64,000 bases of DNA from Kluyvera cryocrescens NBRC 102467 (GCF_001571285.1 NZ_BCTM01000015.1:30871-94870); one strand, 5' to 3'. Positions 49,746-59,479 are shown, numbered from the stretch's first letter. Notes: a model not told the origin generated them from the sequence alone. Translations and numbers: made by a program.

Positions 49746-50342
49746 TTACTGCATTTTCAGATCATTTTTGACGCTTTTCACGCCATCAACCGCTTTAGCG
49801 ATACTTTCAGCACGATCGCTTTGTGCCTGAGATTTTACGGTCCCCGACAGCTGAACAATGCCATCGGTGGTCTCCACTTTCACGTTTCGCGAAGGAACGA
49901 TATCGTCCGCCAGCAGTTTCGCTTTCACTTCACTGGTTGTGGCCGTGTCGCCGGCATAGCCTTTCATCGAACTTTCTTTACTGTCACGGACATGGAGTTT
50001 GTCACTCACCGAGCTCACGCCCTCAACCGCCTTCGCCGCCGCAACCGCCGCTTCGGCCTGAGATTGGCTCTGTACAAAGCCACTCAATGTCACGACTTTC
50101 TTATCCGTTTTCACCGAGATATCGGTGCTCTTAATGCTGTCGTTATCCACCAGGGCGGCTTTGACTTTCGCCGTGATGGCGCTGTCATCCATAAAGCTCC
50201 CCACTTTATTCCCTGCACTTTCGGCGCTCGCCTGAGCCTTATCCATCGTCGTTGTTTCAGCATAGACGGAACCGGTGGCAACAGCTGAAGTCAGCATCAC
50301 GGCAAGCAGAGTTTTGGACATCGCCATTTTTTTCATCGTCAT
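49746..50342 (-). CDS. osmY: Osmotically inducible periplasmic protein OsmY
   Basis: Periplasmic protein of two BON domains, induced by osmotic stress and stationary phase (RpoS) in E. coli. The ATG at 50340-50342 gives 198 residues. The signal peptide ends near residue 28 (GSVYA before ETTT). BON1 covers about 52-120 ([18 protein letters not shown]) and BON2 about 132-198 ([16 protein letters not shown]). The start could also be the second ATG two codons on. Confidence 0.95.
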   Translation of the reverse strand: MTMKKMAMSKTLLAVMLTSAVATGSVYAETTTMDKAQASAESAGNKVGSFMDDSAITAKVKAALVDNDSIKSTDISVKTDKKVVTLSGFVQSQSQAEAAVAAAKAVEGVSSVSDKLHVRDSKESSMKGYAGDTATTSEVKAKLLADDIVPSRNVKVETTDGIVQLSGTVKSQAQSDRAESIAKAVDGVKSVKNDLKMQ

Positions 50343-50746
50343 CAATATATTCCTATCTGTTTTGCTCGCAATTTGAGCATTCGCAACCCGCAGGTTGCAT
50401 TGCTGAATAGGGTAAGAATCCCCTATGACCGCGTATTTCTAACGGCTGCCCGAATCCATCGAGCTCATCAATCACCGCTAAATCGCGCCCTAATCCAGTT
50501 ATTAATATTGCGATAGAAATAAATGTTAGCTTTAAGCGCTCATCTAAAATTGAATATCAGAATTTAAAGCCAACACATATGTCATCACTTTGTTAAATAT
50601 AGATCACAATTTTGAAACTGCTCGCTTCGCTGAGCAAAAAACAGACAGTTAGCGAAAAAAGAGAGGGAATTAAGAACTTTCCGTAAGAGGCTAATAAGGA
50701 AGGAAAAGTGTCAGGGCGCAGCGGCTGCTGCGCCCTGAAGAGGTTT
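50343..50746. other. Intergenic region between prfC and osmY
   Basis: About 400 bp that should carry the osmY promoter in its part next to 50343-50500, and the prfC terminator at its far end. No convincing gene is present; short frames over 50593-50775 overlap the prfC end and lack family support. Confidence 0.5.
50711..50738 (-). terminator. prfC terminator
   Basis: TCAGGGCGCAGC and GCTGCGCCCTGA pair perfectly with a short loop, 8 bp past the prfC stop. The T-run on the minus strand is short. Confidence 0.7.
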
Positions 50747-52336
50747 TTAGTGCTCGCGAGTTTTACGGAACTCAACTTCAGGATAACGCTCCTGAGTCAG
50801 GTTGAGATTCACCATGGTCGGCGCGATGTAAGTCAGATTATCACCGCCGTCCAGCGCCAGCTGAACTTCGTTTTTACGCTTGAATTCTTCGAATTTCTTC
50901 ACGTCTTTGCTCTCTACCCAGCGGGCGGTAGCGACGTTAACGGATTCGTAGATAGCTTCAACGTTGTATTCGCTTTTCAGACGCGCAACCACCACGTCAA
51001 ACTGCAGTACCCCGACCGCGCCAACGATCAAATCGTTGTTGGCGATAGGACGGAATACCTGCACAGCGCCCTCTTCCGACAGCTGGACCAGCCCTTTGAG
51101 CAGCTGTTTCTGCTTCAGCGGATCTTTCAGGCGGATACGACGGAACAGTTCAGGTGCGAAGTTTGGAATACCGGTGAACTTCATCATCTCACCTTGAGTA
51201 AAGGTGTCGCCAATCTGGATTGTCCCGTGGTTATGCAGGCCAATGATGTCACCGGGATAGGCTTCTTCAACATGCGAACGGTCGCCGGCCATGAAGGTCA
51301 ACGCATCGGAAATCACCACATCTTTGCCAATACGCACCTGACGCAGCTTCATACCTTTTTCATACTTACCGGACACCACACGCATAAACGCCACGCGGTC
51401 GCGGTGTTTCGGGTCCATATTAGCCTGAATTTTGAACACGAAGCCGGTGAATTTCTCATCCTGCGCTTCAACCAGACGCGTGTCGGTATGACGCGGCATC
51501 GGGGCCGGAGCCCACTCAACCAGACCATCCAGCATATGGTCTACGCCGAAGTTACCCAGTGCGGTCCCAAAGAATACCGGGGTAATTTCGCCCGCGAGGA
51601 ACAGATCTTTATCAAACTCGTTGGACGCACCCTGAACCAATTCCAGCTCATCACGCAGCTGCTGAGCCAGGTCTTCACCCACCGCCGCATCCAGATCCGG
51701 ATTGTTGAGACCTTTAACAATGCGCACTTCCTGGATGGTGTGGCCTTTACCGGTCTGATACAGATAGGTTTCATCTTTATAAAGGTGGTACACGCCTTTA
51801 AACAGCTTGCCGCAGCCGATCGGCCAGGTGATTGGCGCACAGCCGATTTTCAGCTCACGCTCCACTTCATCCAGCACTTCCATCGGATCGCGGATGTCAC
51901 GGTCAAGTTTGTTCATGAAAGTCAGGATCGGCGTATCGCGCAGACGGGTAACTTCCATCAGCTTACGGGTACGATCCTCGACGCCTTTGGCGGCATCGAT
52001 AACCATCAGACAGCAGTCAACCGCGGTCAGAGTACGGTAGGTATCTTCCGAGAAGTCTTCGTGCCCTGGGGTATCCAGCAGGTTAACCAGGCAATCGTGA
52101 TACGGGAACTGCATAACGGACGTAGTAATGGAGATACCACGCTGCTTTTCCATTTCCATCCAGTCAGATTTCGCATGCTGGCTAGAGCCGCGGCCTTTTA
52201 CGGTACCCGCGGTCTGAATGGCCTGTCCGAATAACAGTACCTTTTCCGTGATTGTCGTTTTACCGGCATCCGGGTGAGAAATAATGGCAAAAGTGCGGCG
52301 CTTGGCCACCTCTTGCAGATAAGGAGACAACGTCAT
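50747..52336 (-). CDS. prfC: Peptide chain release factor 3
   Basis: Class II release factor GTPase that removes RF1/RF2 from the ribosome after termination. It has 529 residues, the E. coli length. The G1 motif is [10 protein letters not shown] (about 18-27), the G3 region is [10 protein letters not shown], and G4 is FMNKLDRD. A long frame on the opposite strand is only a shadow of this gene. Confidence 0.98.
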   Translation of the reverse strand: MTLSPYLQEVAKRRTFAIISHPDAGKTTITEKVLLFGQAIQTAGTVKGRGSSQHAKSDWMEMEKQRGISITTSVMQFPYHDCLVNLLDTPGHEDFSEDTYRTLTAVDCCLMVIDAAKGVEDRTRKLMEVTRLRDTPILTFMNKLDRDIRDPMEVLDEVERELKIGCAPITWPIGCGKLFKGVYHLYKDETYLYQTGKGHTIQEVRIVKGLNNPDLDAAVGEDLAQQLRDELELVQGASNEFDKDLFLAGEITPVFFGTALGNFGVDHMLDGLVEWAPAPMPRHTDTRLVEAQDEKFTGFVFKIQANMDPKHRDRVAFMRVVSGKYEKGMKLRQVRIGKDVVISDALTFMAGDRSHVEEAYPGDIIGLHNHGTIQIGDTFTQGEMMKFTGIPNFAPELFRRIRLKDPLKQKQLLKGLVQLSEEGAVQVFRPIANNDLIVGAVGVLQFDVVVARLKSEYNVEAIYESVNVATARWVESKDVKKFEEFKRKNEVQLALDGGDNLTYIAPTMVNLNLTQERYPEVEFRKTREH

Positions 52337-52428
52337 AATTCATTCTTCTTAGTAAACGCGGCAACGCGCCACGCATGTTGAATACGAAAAAATTGCGGCT
52401 ATTTTACCCATCAATGGGGGGCTGGCAA

Positions 52429-53106
52429 TCACTGTTTACACAGGAGTAACTCCAGTTCTGGCAATGAGGTCACCGTCCAGTCAGGCTTGATGCCTTCCGG
52501 CAACGGACGTTGATGCGCGTTCAGCCAGCAGGTTGCCCACCCGGCATTCATGCCACCGCGAATATCGGACTCTGCGGTATCGCCCACCATCAGCACCCGT
52601 GAAGGGTCCGGATGACCGGCTTTTTCAAGGGTATAGTCGAAGATTCGGCGATCCGGTTTTGCCACGCCAACTTCTTCAGAAATAATAAGTAAATCAAAAT
52701 GTTCACACAAGCCGGTGCGTTCAAGCCGCGTCTGCTGTAGCGAGGTAAAACCATTGGTGATGATGCCCATTTTCACCTTGCCTTGCAGGGCGTTCAACAG
52801 CGATACGGCCCCCGGCAGCGGTGCGCAAATCTCAGCCATTGCGTTCATAAAGGCATCGTTCAGGTCGCCCGGATGCACATTCAAACGCTGTGCCCAACTG
52901 GTAAAACGCTGATGCTGAAGCTGAAGCGAAGTAATCGCGCCATTCTGGTAATCCACCCACAGCGGTTTATTCACCGCCTGGTAGTCCTGAAAATCTTCCG
53001 CGGTAAAGGTCACGCTGTAGTCGAGAAACATCCGCTGTAGGCCGCTAAACGAGTCAAAGGTAAACAACGTCTCGTCGGCATCGAAGAAAATCCAGTCCCA
53101 CTTCAT
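52429..53106 (-). CDS. yjjG: Nucleotide monophosphatase YjjG (HAD family)
   Basis: HAD-like 5'-nucleotidase acting on dUMP, dTMP and non-canonical nucleotides in E. coli. It has 225 residues with DxDxT in FFDADETLF (residues 7-15), motif [11 protein letters not shown] and motif [11 protein letters not shown]. Two ATG codons lie in tandem; the second (53104-53106) matches the E. coli start. It is the last gene of the holD-rimI-yjjG run. Confidence 0.96.
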   Translation of the reverse strand: MKWDWIFFDADETLFTFDSFSGLQRMFLDYSVTFTAEDFQDYQAVNKPLWVDYQNGAITSLQLQHQRFTSWAQRLNVHPGDLNDAFMNAMAEICAPLPGAVSLLNALQGKVKMGIITNGFTSLQQTRLERTGLCEHFDLLIISEEVGVAKPDRRIFDYTLEKAGHPDPSRVLMVGDTAESDIRGGMNAGWATCWLNAHQRPLPEGIKPDWTVTSLPELELLLCKQ

Positions 53107-53123
53107 CATCTTTTCACCTTGTC

Positions 53124-53570
53124 TTACATACTGATGGGCAGCGCCATAATAATGGCATCCTCACGGCCATCCGCCGTGGGGTAATAATTGCGACGAATGG
53201 TCGCTTCGTTAAAGCCTAAACTCTCATACAAAGCGATAGCCGCGTGATTTGATGCGCGAACCTCAAGCCACAGCGTCACCACGCCACGCGCTTCGAGGGT
53301 ATCAATGAGATGTTCAAGCAGCTCGCGTCCCAGGCCACGACGCTGAAAGTCCGGATCAACGGCAATATTAAATAGCGTTGCTTCATCCAGCACGATTTGC
53401 GTAATGGCGAATGCCGCCATTACGCCATCAACTGACATTTGCAGATTCAGGTAACGTTCACCCTGGTTACTGGCAAAAGTTTGTTCACTCCAGGGAAACG
53501 CATAGGCGCGTTTTTCAATGTGAAAGGCGCGAGGTAAATCAGTCGTGCTGAGGATAGAAATCGTGTTCAT
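53124..53570 (-). CDS. rimI: Ribosomal protein S18 alanine N-acetyltransferase RimI
   Basis: GNAT acetyltransferase that modifies the N-terminal Ala of ribosomal protein S18. The ATG at 53568-53570 gives 148 residues ([13 protein letters not shown]), equal to E. coli. The acetyl-CoA loop is [12 protein letters not shown] near residue 77, and the C-terminal [21 protein letters not shown] is typical. It overlaps the end of holD by 32 bp, so the two are co-translated. The longer upstream frame is rejected because it runs within holD. Confidence 0.96.
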   Translation of the reverse strand: MNTISILSTTDLPRAFHIEKRAYAFPWSEQTFASNQGERYLNLQMSVDGVMAAFAITQIVLDEATLFNIAVDPDFQRRGLGRELLEHLIDTLEARGVVTLWLEVRASNHAAIALYESLGFNEATIRRNYYPTADGREDAIIMALPISM

Positions 53571-53952
53571 GAGCGCAAATTTGTTGCCAAAGCGCGGCGC
53601 GCGCTGGCGCGCTGGCTTGCAGTTCATTAAATGTGGGCGTCGTAAGCACAACGCCTTCCAGCGTAACCGGTACCGGATTGCCAAGATGCCAGCTGTGGCA
53701 TCGGCTGCCCTGAGGCAGCATGGCGACACGATCGGGCGTTAGCGGTAAAACCTGATCAGGCGTCAGACATAAAGCGCGTAGAATATCGCTTATCAGTGGC
53801 TCCGTCAGCGCGGGTAACGCTTCACCAACCATCACTAAACGAACGTGCTGCGGAAGCGTAATGGCGATCTCACCCTGTAGCGCCCCGGGGCGGTGCAGTG
53901 ACCATTGGGTAATACCCAACTGTTGTAATTGCCAGTCTCGCCGGGATGTCAT
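53539..53952 (-). CDS. holD: DNA polymerase III psi subunit
   Basis: Psi subunit that links chi (HolC) to the tau/gamma clamp-loader. It has 137 residues as in E. coli, starting MTSRRDWQLQQLGITQWSLH, with the VRLVMVGEALP core. It is the first gene of holD-rimI-yjjG, divergent from rsmC. Confidence 0.95.
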   Translation of the reverse strand: MTSRRDWQLQQLGITQWSLHRPGALQGEIAITLPQHVRLVMVGEALPALTEPLISDILRALCLTPDQVLPLTPDRVAMLPQGSRCHSWHLGNPVPVTLEGVVLTTPTFNELQASAPARAALWQQICAHEHDFYPQHD

Positions 53953-54010
53953 GTGAAACGCTCCTGTCTATCAAGGGCGCAAATATAGCAAATTCATCGA
54001 AACTGCGCCA

Positions 54011-54085
54011 ATGACACACTTTACTACGTGACTGGGGTGAAAGAGTGCAGCCAACGTAGAGGCAACTTGAAGGATGACGTGTATA
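54011..54085. repeat. Truncated ERIC element upstream of rsmC
   Basis: Only one half of an ERIC is visible: ACGTGACTGGGGTGAAAGAG, then GCAGCCAACG and GGCAACTTGAAGGATGACGT, ending GTATA. The other arm is missing. It lies in the holD-rsmC promoter region, about 30 bp before rsmC. Confidence 0.7.
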
Positions 54086-54116
54086 ATCGCGGCTTAAGTT
54101 TATTGAGGAACTATTC

Positions 54117-55148
54117 ATGTCTGCTTTTACCCCGGCAAGTGAAGTCTTGCTGCGCCACAGTGATGATTTCGAACAGAGCCGTATTTTCTTTGCCGGCGAT
54201 TTGCAGGATGACCTGCCCGCGCGTCTGGAAACCGCGGCTAGCCGCGCGCATACCCAGCAATACCACCACTGGCAGGTACTGAGTCGCCAGATGAACGATA
54301 ACGTCCGTTTTAGCCTCGTGGCCGAAGCGGGTGATGTGGCGGACAGCGATACGTTTATTTACTACTGGCCCAAAAACAAGCCAGAAGCGCAGTTCCAGTT
54401 GATGAATATTCTGTCTCTGCTGCCGGTCGGCACGGATATTTTTGTTGTGGGTGAAAACCGCAGCGGCGTGCGTAGCGCAGAGCAGATGCTGGCGGAGTTC
54501 GCGCCACTCAACAAAATTGATAGCGCTCGTCGCTGTGGCCTGTACCACGGTCGTCTGGAGAAACAGCCGACCTTTGATGCAGAATCATTCTGGGGCGAAT
54601 ACGTTCAGGGCGATCTGACAATCAAAACCCTGCCAGGCGTCTTCAGCCGCGATGGCTTAGACGTTGGCAGCCAACTGCTGCTCTCTACGTTAACGCCACA
54701 CACCAAAGGTAAAGTCCTGGATGTTGGCTGTGGTGCGGGTGTGCTTGCTGTTTCATTGGCCAGCCATTCTCCGAAGGTCCGACTGACGCTGTGTGACGTG
54801 AATGCGGCGGCGGTAGAAGCAAGCCGCGCCACGCTTGCGGCTAACGGTATCGAAGGTGAGGTTCTGGCGAGCAACGTCTTCTCTGAGATTAACGGTCGTT
54901 TCGACATGATTATCTCCAATCCGCCGTTCCATGATGGCATGCAGACCAGCCTCGATGCAGCCCAAACGCTGATCCGTGGGGCCGTACGCCATTTAAACAG
55001 CGGCGGCGAGCTGCGCATCGTGGCCAACGCCTTCCTGCCGTATCCAGCAATTTTGGACGAAATGTTTGGTTTCCATGAAGTGATCGCCCAAACAGGACGC
55101 TTTAAAGTTTATCGTACCGTCATGACCCGCCAGGCAAAAAAAGCCTAA
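54117..55148 (+). CDS. rsmC: 16S rRNA m2G1207 methyltransferase RsmC
   Basis: SAM-dependent methyltransferase for G1207 of 16S rRNA in the 30S subunit. It has 343 residues, equal to E. coli. The N-terminal non-catalytic domain covers about 1-165. The C-terminal MTS-type domain has the SAM loop [13 protein letters not shown] near residue 200 and the catalytic NPPF in [11 protein letters not shown] near 266. TTGAGGAA precedes the ATG. A REP-type hairpin follows. Confidence 0.97.
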   Translation: MSAFTPASEVLLRHSDDFEQSRIFFAGDLQDDLPARLETAASRAHTQQYHHWQVLSRQMNDNVRFSLVAEAGDVADSDTFIYYWPKNKPEAQFQLMNILSLLPVGTDIFVVGENRSGVRSAEQMLAEFAPLNKIDSARRCGLYHGRLEKQPTFDAESFWGEYVQGDLTIKTLPGVFSRDGLDVGSQLLLSTLTPHTKGKVLDVGCGAGVLAVSLASHSPKVRLTLCDVNAAAVEASRATLAANGIEGEVLASNVFSEINGRFDMIISNPPFHDGMQTSLDAAQTLIRGAVRHLNSGGELRIVANAFLPYPAILDEMFGFHEVIAQTGRFKVYRTVMTRQAKKA

Positions 55149-55154
55149 TCTGCA

Positions 55155-55186
55155 GGCCGGATACCGTGTCAACGCCGTATCCGGCC
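55155..55186. repeat. REP-like hairpin after rsmC
   Basis: GGCCGGATAC and GTATCCGGCC form a 10-bp perfect stem with a 12-nt loop, a REP-type palindrome. It may also end rsmC transcription. Confidence 0.7.
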
Positions 55187-55245
55187 GATAAAGCAACGTA
55201 ATCGCCGTTTTTTGCAGCAATCGCGCATCGACCTACAATTAACTA

Positions 55246-55273
55246 TTGACGTCAAGCGTAAAACCACTAGAAT
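55246..55273 (+). promoter_or_regulatory. leuQPV tRNA promoter
   Basis: TTGACG and TAGAAT are spaced by 16 bp, followed by a GCGCCTCCG discriminator. GC-rich discriminators are typical of stringently controlled stable-RNA promoters. It lies about 40 bp before the first tRNA. Confidence 0.8.
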
Positions 55274-55314
55274 GCGCCTCCGTGGTAACGATACTTTTTA
55301 TGTATCGATGGTAT

Positions 55315-55401
55315 GCGAAGGTGGCGGAATTGGTAGACGCGCTAGCTTCAGGTGTTAGTGTCCTTACGGACGTGGGGGTTCAAGTCCCCCCCCTCGCACC
55401 A
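55315..55401 (+). tRNA. leuQ: tRNA-Leu(CAG), copy 1
   Basis: An 87-nt class II tRNA with encoded CCA end, acceptor GCGAAGG pairing with the 3' CCTCGC side, anticodon CAG in GCTTCAGGTG and a long variable arm TGTCC-TTAC-GGACG. The sequence appears identical to E. coli leuQPV tRNA. The locus letter is given by transcription order and is less certain than the tRNA identity. Confidence 0.95.
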
Positions 55402-55428
55402 TAAACCACGTTATATCGCTCGCACTGT

Positions 55429-55514
55429 GCGAAGGTGGCGGAATTGGTAGACGCGCTAGCTTCAGGTGTTAGTGTCCTTAGGATGTGGGGGTTCGAGTCC
55501 CCCCCCTCGCACCA
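55429..55514 (+). tRNA. leuP: tRNA-Leu(CAG), copy 2 (variant)
   Basis: An 86-nt copy. It differs from copies 1 and 3 in the variable arm (TGTCC-TTA-GGATG, one base shorter and with a G-U pair) and in the T loop (TTCGAG instead of TTCAAG). The acceptor stem, D arm and CAG anticodon are unchanged, so it is likely functional. Confidence 0.92.
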
Positions 55515-55546
55515 CGAGGGCGATATAATAGCAACGAGATTTCTGT

Positions 55547-55633
55547 GCGAAGGTGGCGGAATTGGTAGACGCGCTAGCTTCAGGTGTTAGTGTCCTTACG
55601 GACGTGGGGGTTCAAGTCCCCCCCCTCGCACCA
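55547..55633 (+). tRNA. leuV: tRNA-Leu(CAG), copy 3
   Basis: An 87-nt copy identical by eye to copy 1, including the CAG anticodon and CCA end. It is the last of three tandem genes spaced by 27 and 32 bp. Confidence 0.95.
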
Positions 55634-55672
55634 GTTTCCTCGTTCTCTCCCTGAATGCCCTTCTCTCCTTAT

Positions 55673-55912
55673 TTATTCCATCAGCTTTAAATTCATTGTT
55701 ATCAAAACAATACCGCCGATTAATGCTATGCATGATGGCAGCAGCACGAAATGACGCAACTGATGATGCCAAATCATCGCGCCGCTCAACAGCAGTCCAA
55801 CAACGATGACCCCGCGCCAAACATCAGCCGACAACCCCATCGTACTCAGTATCGCTAAAGCGACACCCGGAATCAAAACACCCCAGCCACTGCCCAATGT
55901 TCTCTGCAACAT
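55673..55912 (-). CDS. yjjZ: Small membrane protein YjjZ-like (DUF1435)
   Basis: A 79-residue membrane protein with three hydrophobic stretches (about 9-27, 32-48 and 54-74). It opens MLQRTLGSGWGVLIPG and has QLRHFVLLPSCIALIGG, matching the DUF1435 protein YjjZ as I remember it. Function is unknown. It converges on the tRNA genes. Confidence 0.65.
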   Translation of the reverse strand: MLQRTLGSGWGVLIPGVALAILSTMGLSADVWRGVIVVGLLLSGAMIWHHQLRHFVLLPSCIALIGGIVLITMNLKLME

Positions 55913-56140
55913 GACTCAACCCGTAAATGATAATGACACTCAATATCATATGTTATTTTTTGTTATTTGTCAGCTTATACGCTAAGGTTTCATAATCATT
56001 AATGACATGAATATTGTATGGTGATACGTTGTACTAAAAATAATATGTCGAATAATAAAATATTCGCGTTTTGACTCATCTTTTATTCTTGTTTTTTATG
56101 CACTTACTTATTTATTTAAGGCTGACTACAACTTCAAACA
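55913..56140. other. AT-rich intergenic region before the diguanylate cyclase
   Basis: About 228 bp between divergent yjjZ and the GGDEF gene. It is clearly A+T-rich and probably carries both promoters. No named site was recognised. Confidence 0.4.
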
Positions 56141-57205
56141 ATGACTGTACAATCATGGCGCACGCTGCGCGCACAAAAATATCAGCTCACGTTCCGGCTG
56201 TATTTGTTTCTCAACCTCGTCTCATCGGCGCTCTCGGTCTTTAGCCCGATATATGACGTCGATATTTTCCCTCTGCCCGCAACGCTGATTGCGGTAGGCA
56301 GCGGAATACTGCTGCTTTGGAACTGGCGATATGCCCGTATCCGTTTGAATGTACCGATAATTTCGGCTGTCTTTGGCTGTTTGTGGGCCTGGCATATTTT
56401 AAGTAAAACTCAGATCCTTTATTCAGCAAATGACAATTTCCAGCTCGTGGCGCTATTCAGCGTGCTATTTGTTGGAACAATTGCATTTTCAAATAATATC
56501 ATCGCCTTTGCGCTACATTCACTACCGACCTTTATTGTTTGCCTGATAACCAGTGGCACAGAACAATGGTGGCGAATGGCCTACTGCTTCGCGCTGCCGT
56601 TAATCGGCATTGCCATCCAATACGTTATCCAGCGGCGAAACGATACTTTCGCCCAGGGATTAATGTATAAGCTGCTGGAAGAGCGTGAAACGTTGAATGG
56701 CCTGAGCATGCTTGATCCGCTGACGGGGCTCTATAACCGCCGCGGTTTCCAATTCCGTCTGGAGTCGCTGCTGGCGGTAGGCGCGGGGCAGCATTCAGTC
56801 CTGCTACTCGATATTGACCATTTTAAGGCCTATAACGACCACTACGGCCATATGATGGGAGATCAGGCGCTGATGCGCGTTTCGGCAGCCGTTCGTAATT
56901 CAGTGCGTTCACGCGATATTGTGACCCGATTTGGCGGTGAAGAATTTATGATACTGCTGCCAAATTGCGATATTCCGACCGCCATGCAGGCAGCGGAGCG
57001 TATCCGCCAGCATGTTTATGATCTCAAAATTCCGCACATGTTTAATGCCAGCGTCGCCACCCATGTGACCGTCAGTATTGGTGTCGCACCCTTGGTTGAT
57101 AAAGATATCAACGGCGCAATAGCGATGGCCGACAAAGCGCTGTACGAAGCCAAAAATATGGGCCGCAACAATATCCTGACCAGCGATCAGGTTCCCGCTG
57201 TCTAA
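56141..57205 (+). CDS. Membrane-anchored diguanylate cyclase (GGDEF)
   Basis: Makes c-di-GMP from two GTP. The 354 residues have about five or six membrane spans over residues 15-165, then a GGDEF domain over about 190-350. The active-site motif is GGEEF at 265-269. An inhibitory I-site RSRD lies at 256-259, five residues before it, so product feedback is expected. DPLTGLYNRRGF and DIDHFKAYNDHYGH are also conserved. The membrane part resembles no sensor that I can name. It is absent from this place in E. coli K-12. A terminator follows before fhuF. Confidence 0.93.
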   Translation: MTVQSWRTLRAQKYQLTFRLYLFLNLVSSALSVFSPIYDVDIFPLPATLIAVGSGILLLWNWRYARIRLNVPIISAVFGCLWAWHILSKTQILYSANDNFQLVALFSVLFVGTIAFSNNIIAFALHSLPTFIVCLITSGTEQWWRMAYCFALPLIGIAIQYVIQRRNDTFAQGLMYKLLEERETLNGLSMLDPLTGLYNRRGFQFRLESLLAVGAGQHSVLLLDIDHFKAYNDHYGHMMGDQALMRVSAAVRNSVRSRDIVTRFGGEEFMILLPNCDIPTAMQAAERIRQHVYDLKIPHMFNASVATHVTVSIGVAPLVDKDINGAIAMADKALYEAKNMGRNNILTSDQVPAV

Positions 57206-57212
57206 GTTCACA

Positions 57213-57252
57213 AAAAGCAGGTGCAGACCACAAACCGCTTGCACCTGCTTTT
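57213..57252 (+). terminator. Terminator after the diguanylate cyclase
   Basis: AAAAGCAGGTGCA and TGCACCTGCTTTT form a 13-bp perfect stem that ends in a T-run. Confidence 0.88.
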
Positions 57253-57262
57253 ATCTATAGCT

Positions 57263-57281
57263 ACGATTACTAATCATTATC
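57263..57281. promoter_or_regulatory. Putative Fur box upstream of fhuF
   Basis: The 19-bp stretch ending TAATCATTATC matches the Fur consensus GATAATGATAATCATTATC at 13 of 19 bases, with 11 consecutive matches on the right side. It lies 26 bp before the fhuF start. Confidence 0.65.
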
Positions 57282-57307
57282 ATTTAGGTTTGTATCTCGC
57301 TATTCCT

Positions 57308-58096
57308 ATGGCTTATCGCTCCGCACCCATTGCCGATGATCTTATCTGGCGCACGCCGCTTCCCGCACGGGAAAATGCGTTCGCGGAATCAGTGCGAGCG
57401 AAAATTGCCGAACAGCGACCGCATATGCTTGAGCTTTTCCGCCTGAATGAAGCCGCGCCCGATCGTGCCAAAACGCTGGTTGAGTGGGCTAAGCCAACGG
57501 AGCTCAGCTCTCTTTTGGCCGTTTACTCCGATCATATTTACCGTCATCAGCCAACAGAGCCTCGGGAAAATAAGCCGCTGATATCGCTATGGGCACAGTG
57601 GTATATTGGCCTGCTAGTGCCACCACTGATGCTGGCACTGTTGACTGAAGAGTCGGCTATTTCTCTTTCACCAGACCATTTCCGCGTCGAGTTTCACGAG
57701 ACCGGCCGCGCGGCCTGCTTCTGGGTCGATGTACACCACGATCTGCGTACCAGCCAAAAACCGATTGTTGAACGAATGGATAGCCTCGTGACGCAAATGC
57801 TGATACCGGTGGTTGAGGCTCTGGAAGCGACAGGAGAAATTAATGGCAAACTTATCTGGAGTAATACCGGTTATTTAATTAACTGGTACCTCGGTGAGAT
57901 GATCGGGCTGTTAGGCGAAGAGCAGGTCAACCTTCTTCGTCAGCGGTGCTTCTTTGCCAAGACACTGGCCGATGGAGAGGATAACCCGCTATGGCGCACC
58001 GTCGTCATGCGTGATGGCCGTTTAGTTCGACGTACCTGCTGTCAGCGCTATCGTCTGCCTGACGTTCAACAGTGCGGCGACTGCACGCTTAAATGA
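57308..58096 (+). CDS. fhuF: Siderophore-iron reductase FhuF
   Basis: 2Fe-2S protein that reduces ferric iron in hydroxamate siderophores in the cytoplasm. The ATG at 57308-57310 gives 262 residues (MAYRSAPIADDLIW), the E. coli length; an upstream extension would cross the Fur box. The cluster ligands are C244, C245, C256 and C259 in TCCQRYRLPDVQQCGDC, the characteristic C-C-x10-C-x2-C motif. Fur repression is likely. Confidence 0.96.
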   Translation: MAYRSAPIADDLIWRTPLPARENAFAESVRAKIAEQRPHMLELFRLNEAAPDRAKTLVEWAKPTELSSLLAVYSDHIYRHQPTEPRENKPLISLWAQWYIGLLVPPLMLALLTEESAISLSPDHFRVEFHETGRAACFWVDVHHDLRTSQKPIVERMDSLVTQMLIPVVEALEATGEINGKLIWSNTGYLINWYLGEMIGLLGEEQVNLLRQRCFFAKTLADGEDNPLWRTVVMRDGRLVRRTCCQRYRLPDVQQCGDCTLK

Positions 58097-58132
58097 TCAA
58101 CGGGACTTTCGCCCCGTTGATGCATTCACGAT

Positions 58133-59479
58133 TTATGCAACCTGCTGGCTCTCTTCTGCCGCCGCGCGCTGCGCTTCCTCTTCTTCCTGCTCAAGCAACT
58201 GCTTTTCGTAGACTTTAAAGAACGGATAGTAGATTACCGCTGAAACACAGGCCAACAATACAACCAGAATTGCCGCACGGAAGTCCCAACCAAGTGCCCA
58301 CGCGCCACCGATAGGTGCTGGCGCGGTCCACGGTACAACGGAAATAACACGGCCAATCAAATCGAGTTTCATCGCCGCCCATGCCAGAATGGCGTTTACC
58401 ATCGGCGCCAACAGGAAGGGGATAAAGAACACGGGGTTCATCACGATCGGCGTACCGAAAATCACCGGTTCGTTAATGTTAAACAGACTAGGCACCACGC
58501 TTAGACGACCGATAGAACGTAAGTGCGCGGAACGGCTACGCAGGTAGCAGAACACCAGCCCCATCGTTGCACCAGACCCGCCCACCACAATGAAGAAGGT
58601 CCAGAAGGCTTCCATAAAGATGTGTGGCAGCGGCGCGCCCTGAGCCAACGCTGTCTGGTTAAGGCCCAGGTTGGTCAGCCAGAACATTTGCAGCATGCCG
58701 GAAACAATCGCAGCACCATGAATTCCCGCAAACCACAGCAGGTGGCCGATCAGAACGGCCAGCAAAATAGCCGGTAAGGAGTCAGCCGCAGAGACCAGCG
58801 GTTTAAACACAGACATAATCGCCTGAGGGATCAGCATGTCAAACTGGCTTTGGATAAACAGGCTCAGCGGATACAGCGTCAGCACAACAACCAATACCGG
58901 AATCAGCAGGTCAAATGAGTTTTTGATCATCGGCGGTACTTGATCGGGAAGCCGAATACCGATGTTACGGATTTTCAGAAAACGCATCATTTCAACGCAG
59001 TATACCGCGACCAAAATCGCCGTGAAGATACCGGTTCCCCCAAGGCTATCCACCGGCAGATGACCACTGGTTTTCGGTGCAGCCACCAGCAGAAATGCCA
59101 TGATTGACAGCATCGAGCACATGAATGGGTCAAGCTGATTGGTTTTCTCGTAGTGTTTGCCGAGGTTGTACGATATCGCCGCGCAGATGTAGATAGACAT
59201 GATGCCCATCGTCATATCAAACGGCGTCAGAATACGCCCTTCAAACTCCTTCGCTAAATCAAGCCACGCGCGAGCAAAGCCCCAGGTGGTATCAGGTGAA
59301 AACGGTGGATAAGCGAATACCAGCAGAAACGAACCGACGATCATAAAAGGCATCGCGGAGATAAAACCATCACGAATAGCCATAACGTGGCGCTGAGATG
59401 AAATTCGTCCTGCAACGGGACTGACGTAATTTTCTACAAAACGAAAGATTAAATTAAATGCAGCGTGATTAGCAGACAT
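58133..59479 (-). CDS. PTS EIIC component, lactose/cellobiose family
   Basis: Membrane sugar channel of a CelB/ChbC-type phosphotransferase system. The ATG at 59477-59479 follows AGGAGG and gives 448 residues (MSANHAAFNLIFRFVENYV). Typical EIIC motifs are LLWFAGIHGAAIVSG near residue 240 and LFNINEPVIFGTPIVMNP near 325. The C-terminus is a Glu-rich cytoplasmic tail. No EIIA, EIIB or glycosidase gene lies beside it, so it is an orphan and must share other components. It shares its upstream region with the YbaK-like gene. Confidence 0.9.
   Translation of the reverse strand: MSANHAAFNLIFRFVENYVSPVAGRISSQRHVMAIRDGFISAMPFMIVGSFLLVFAYPPFSPDTTWGFARAWLDLAKEFEGRILTPFDMTMGIMSIYICAAISYNLGKHYEKTNQLDPFMCSMLSIMAFLLVAAPKTSGHLPVDSLGGTGIFTAILVAVYCVEMMRFLKIRNIGIRLPDQVPPMIKNSFDLLIPVLVVVLTLYPLSLFIQSQFDMLIPQAIMSVFKPLVSAADSLPAILLAVLIGHLLWFAGIHGAAIVSGMLQMFWLTNLGLNQTALAQGAPLPHIFMEAFWTFFIVVGGSGATMGLVFCYLRSRSAHLRSIGRLSVVPSLFNINEPVIFGTPIVMNPVFFIPFLLAPMVNAILAWAAMKLDLIGRVISVVPWTAPAPIGGAWALGWDFRAAILVVLLACVSAVIYYPFFKVYEKQLLEQEEEEAQRAAAEESQQVA

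Noticed and set aside
50593..50775. A 60-codon frame between prfC and osmY
   Set aside because: It overlaps the prfC 3' end and terminator and has no support.
50708..52234. A 508-codon frame opposite prfC
   Set aside because: It is the antisense shadow of a highly expressed gene with regular codon bias; the sequence is rich in F, H and Q without any domain motif.
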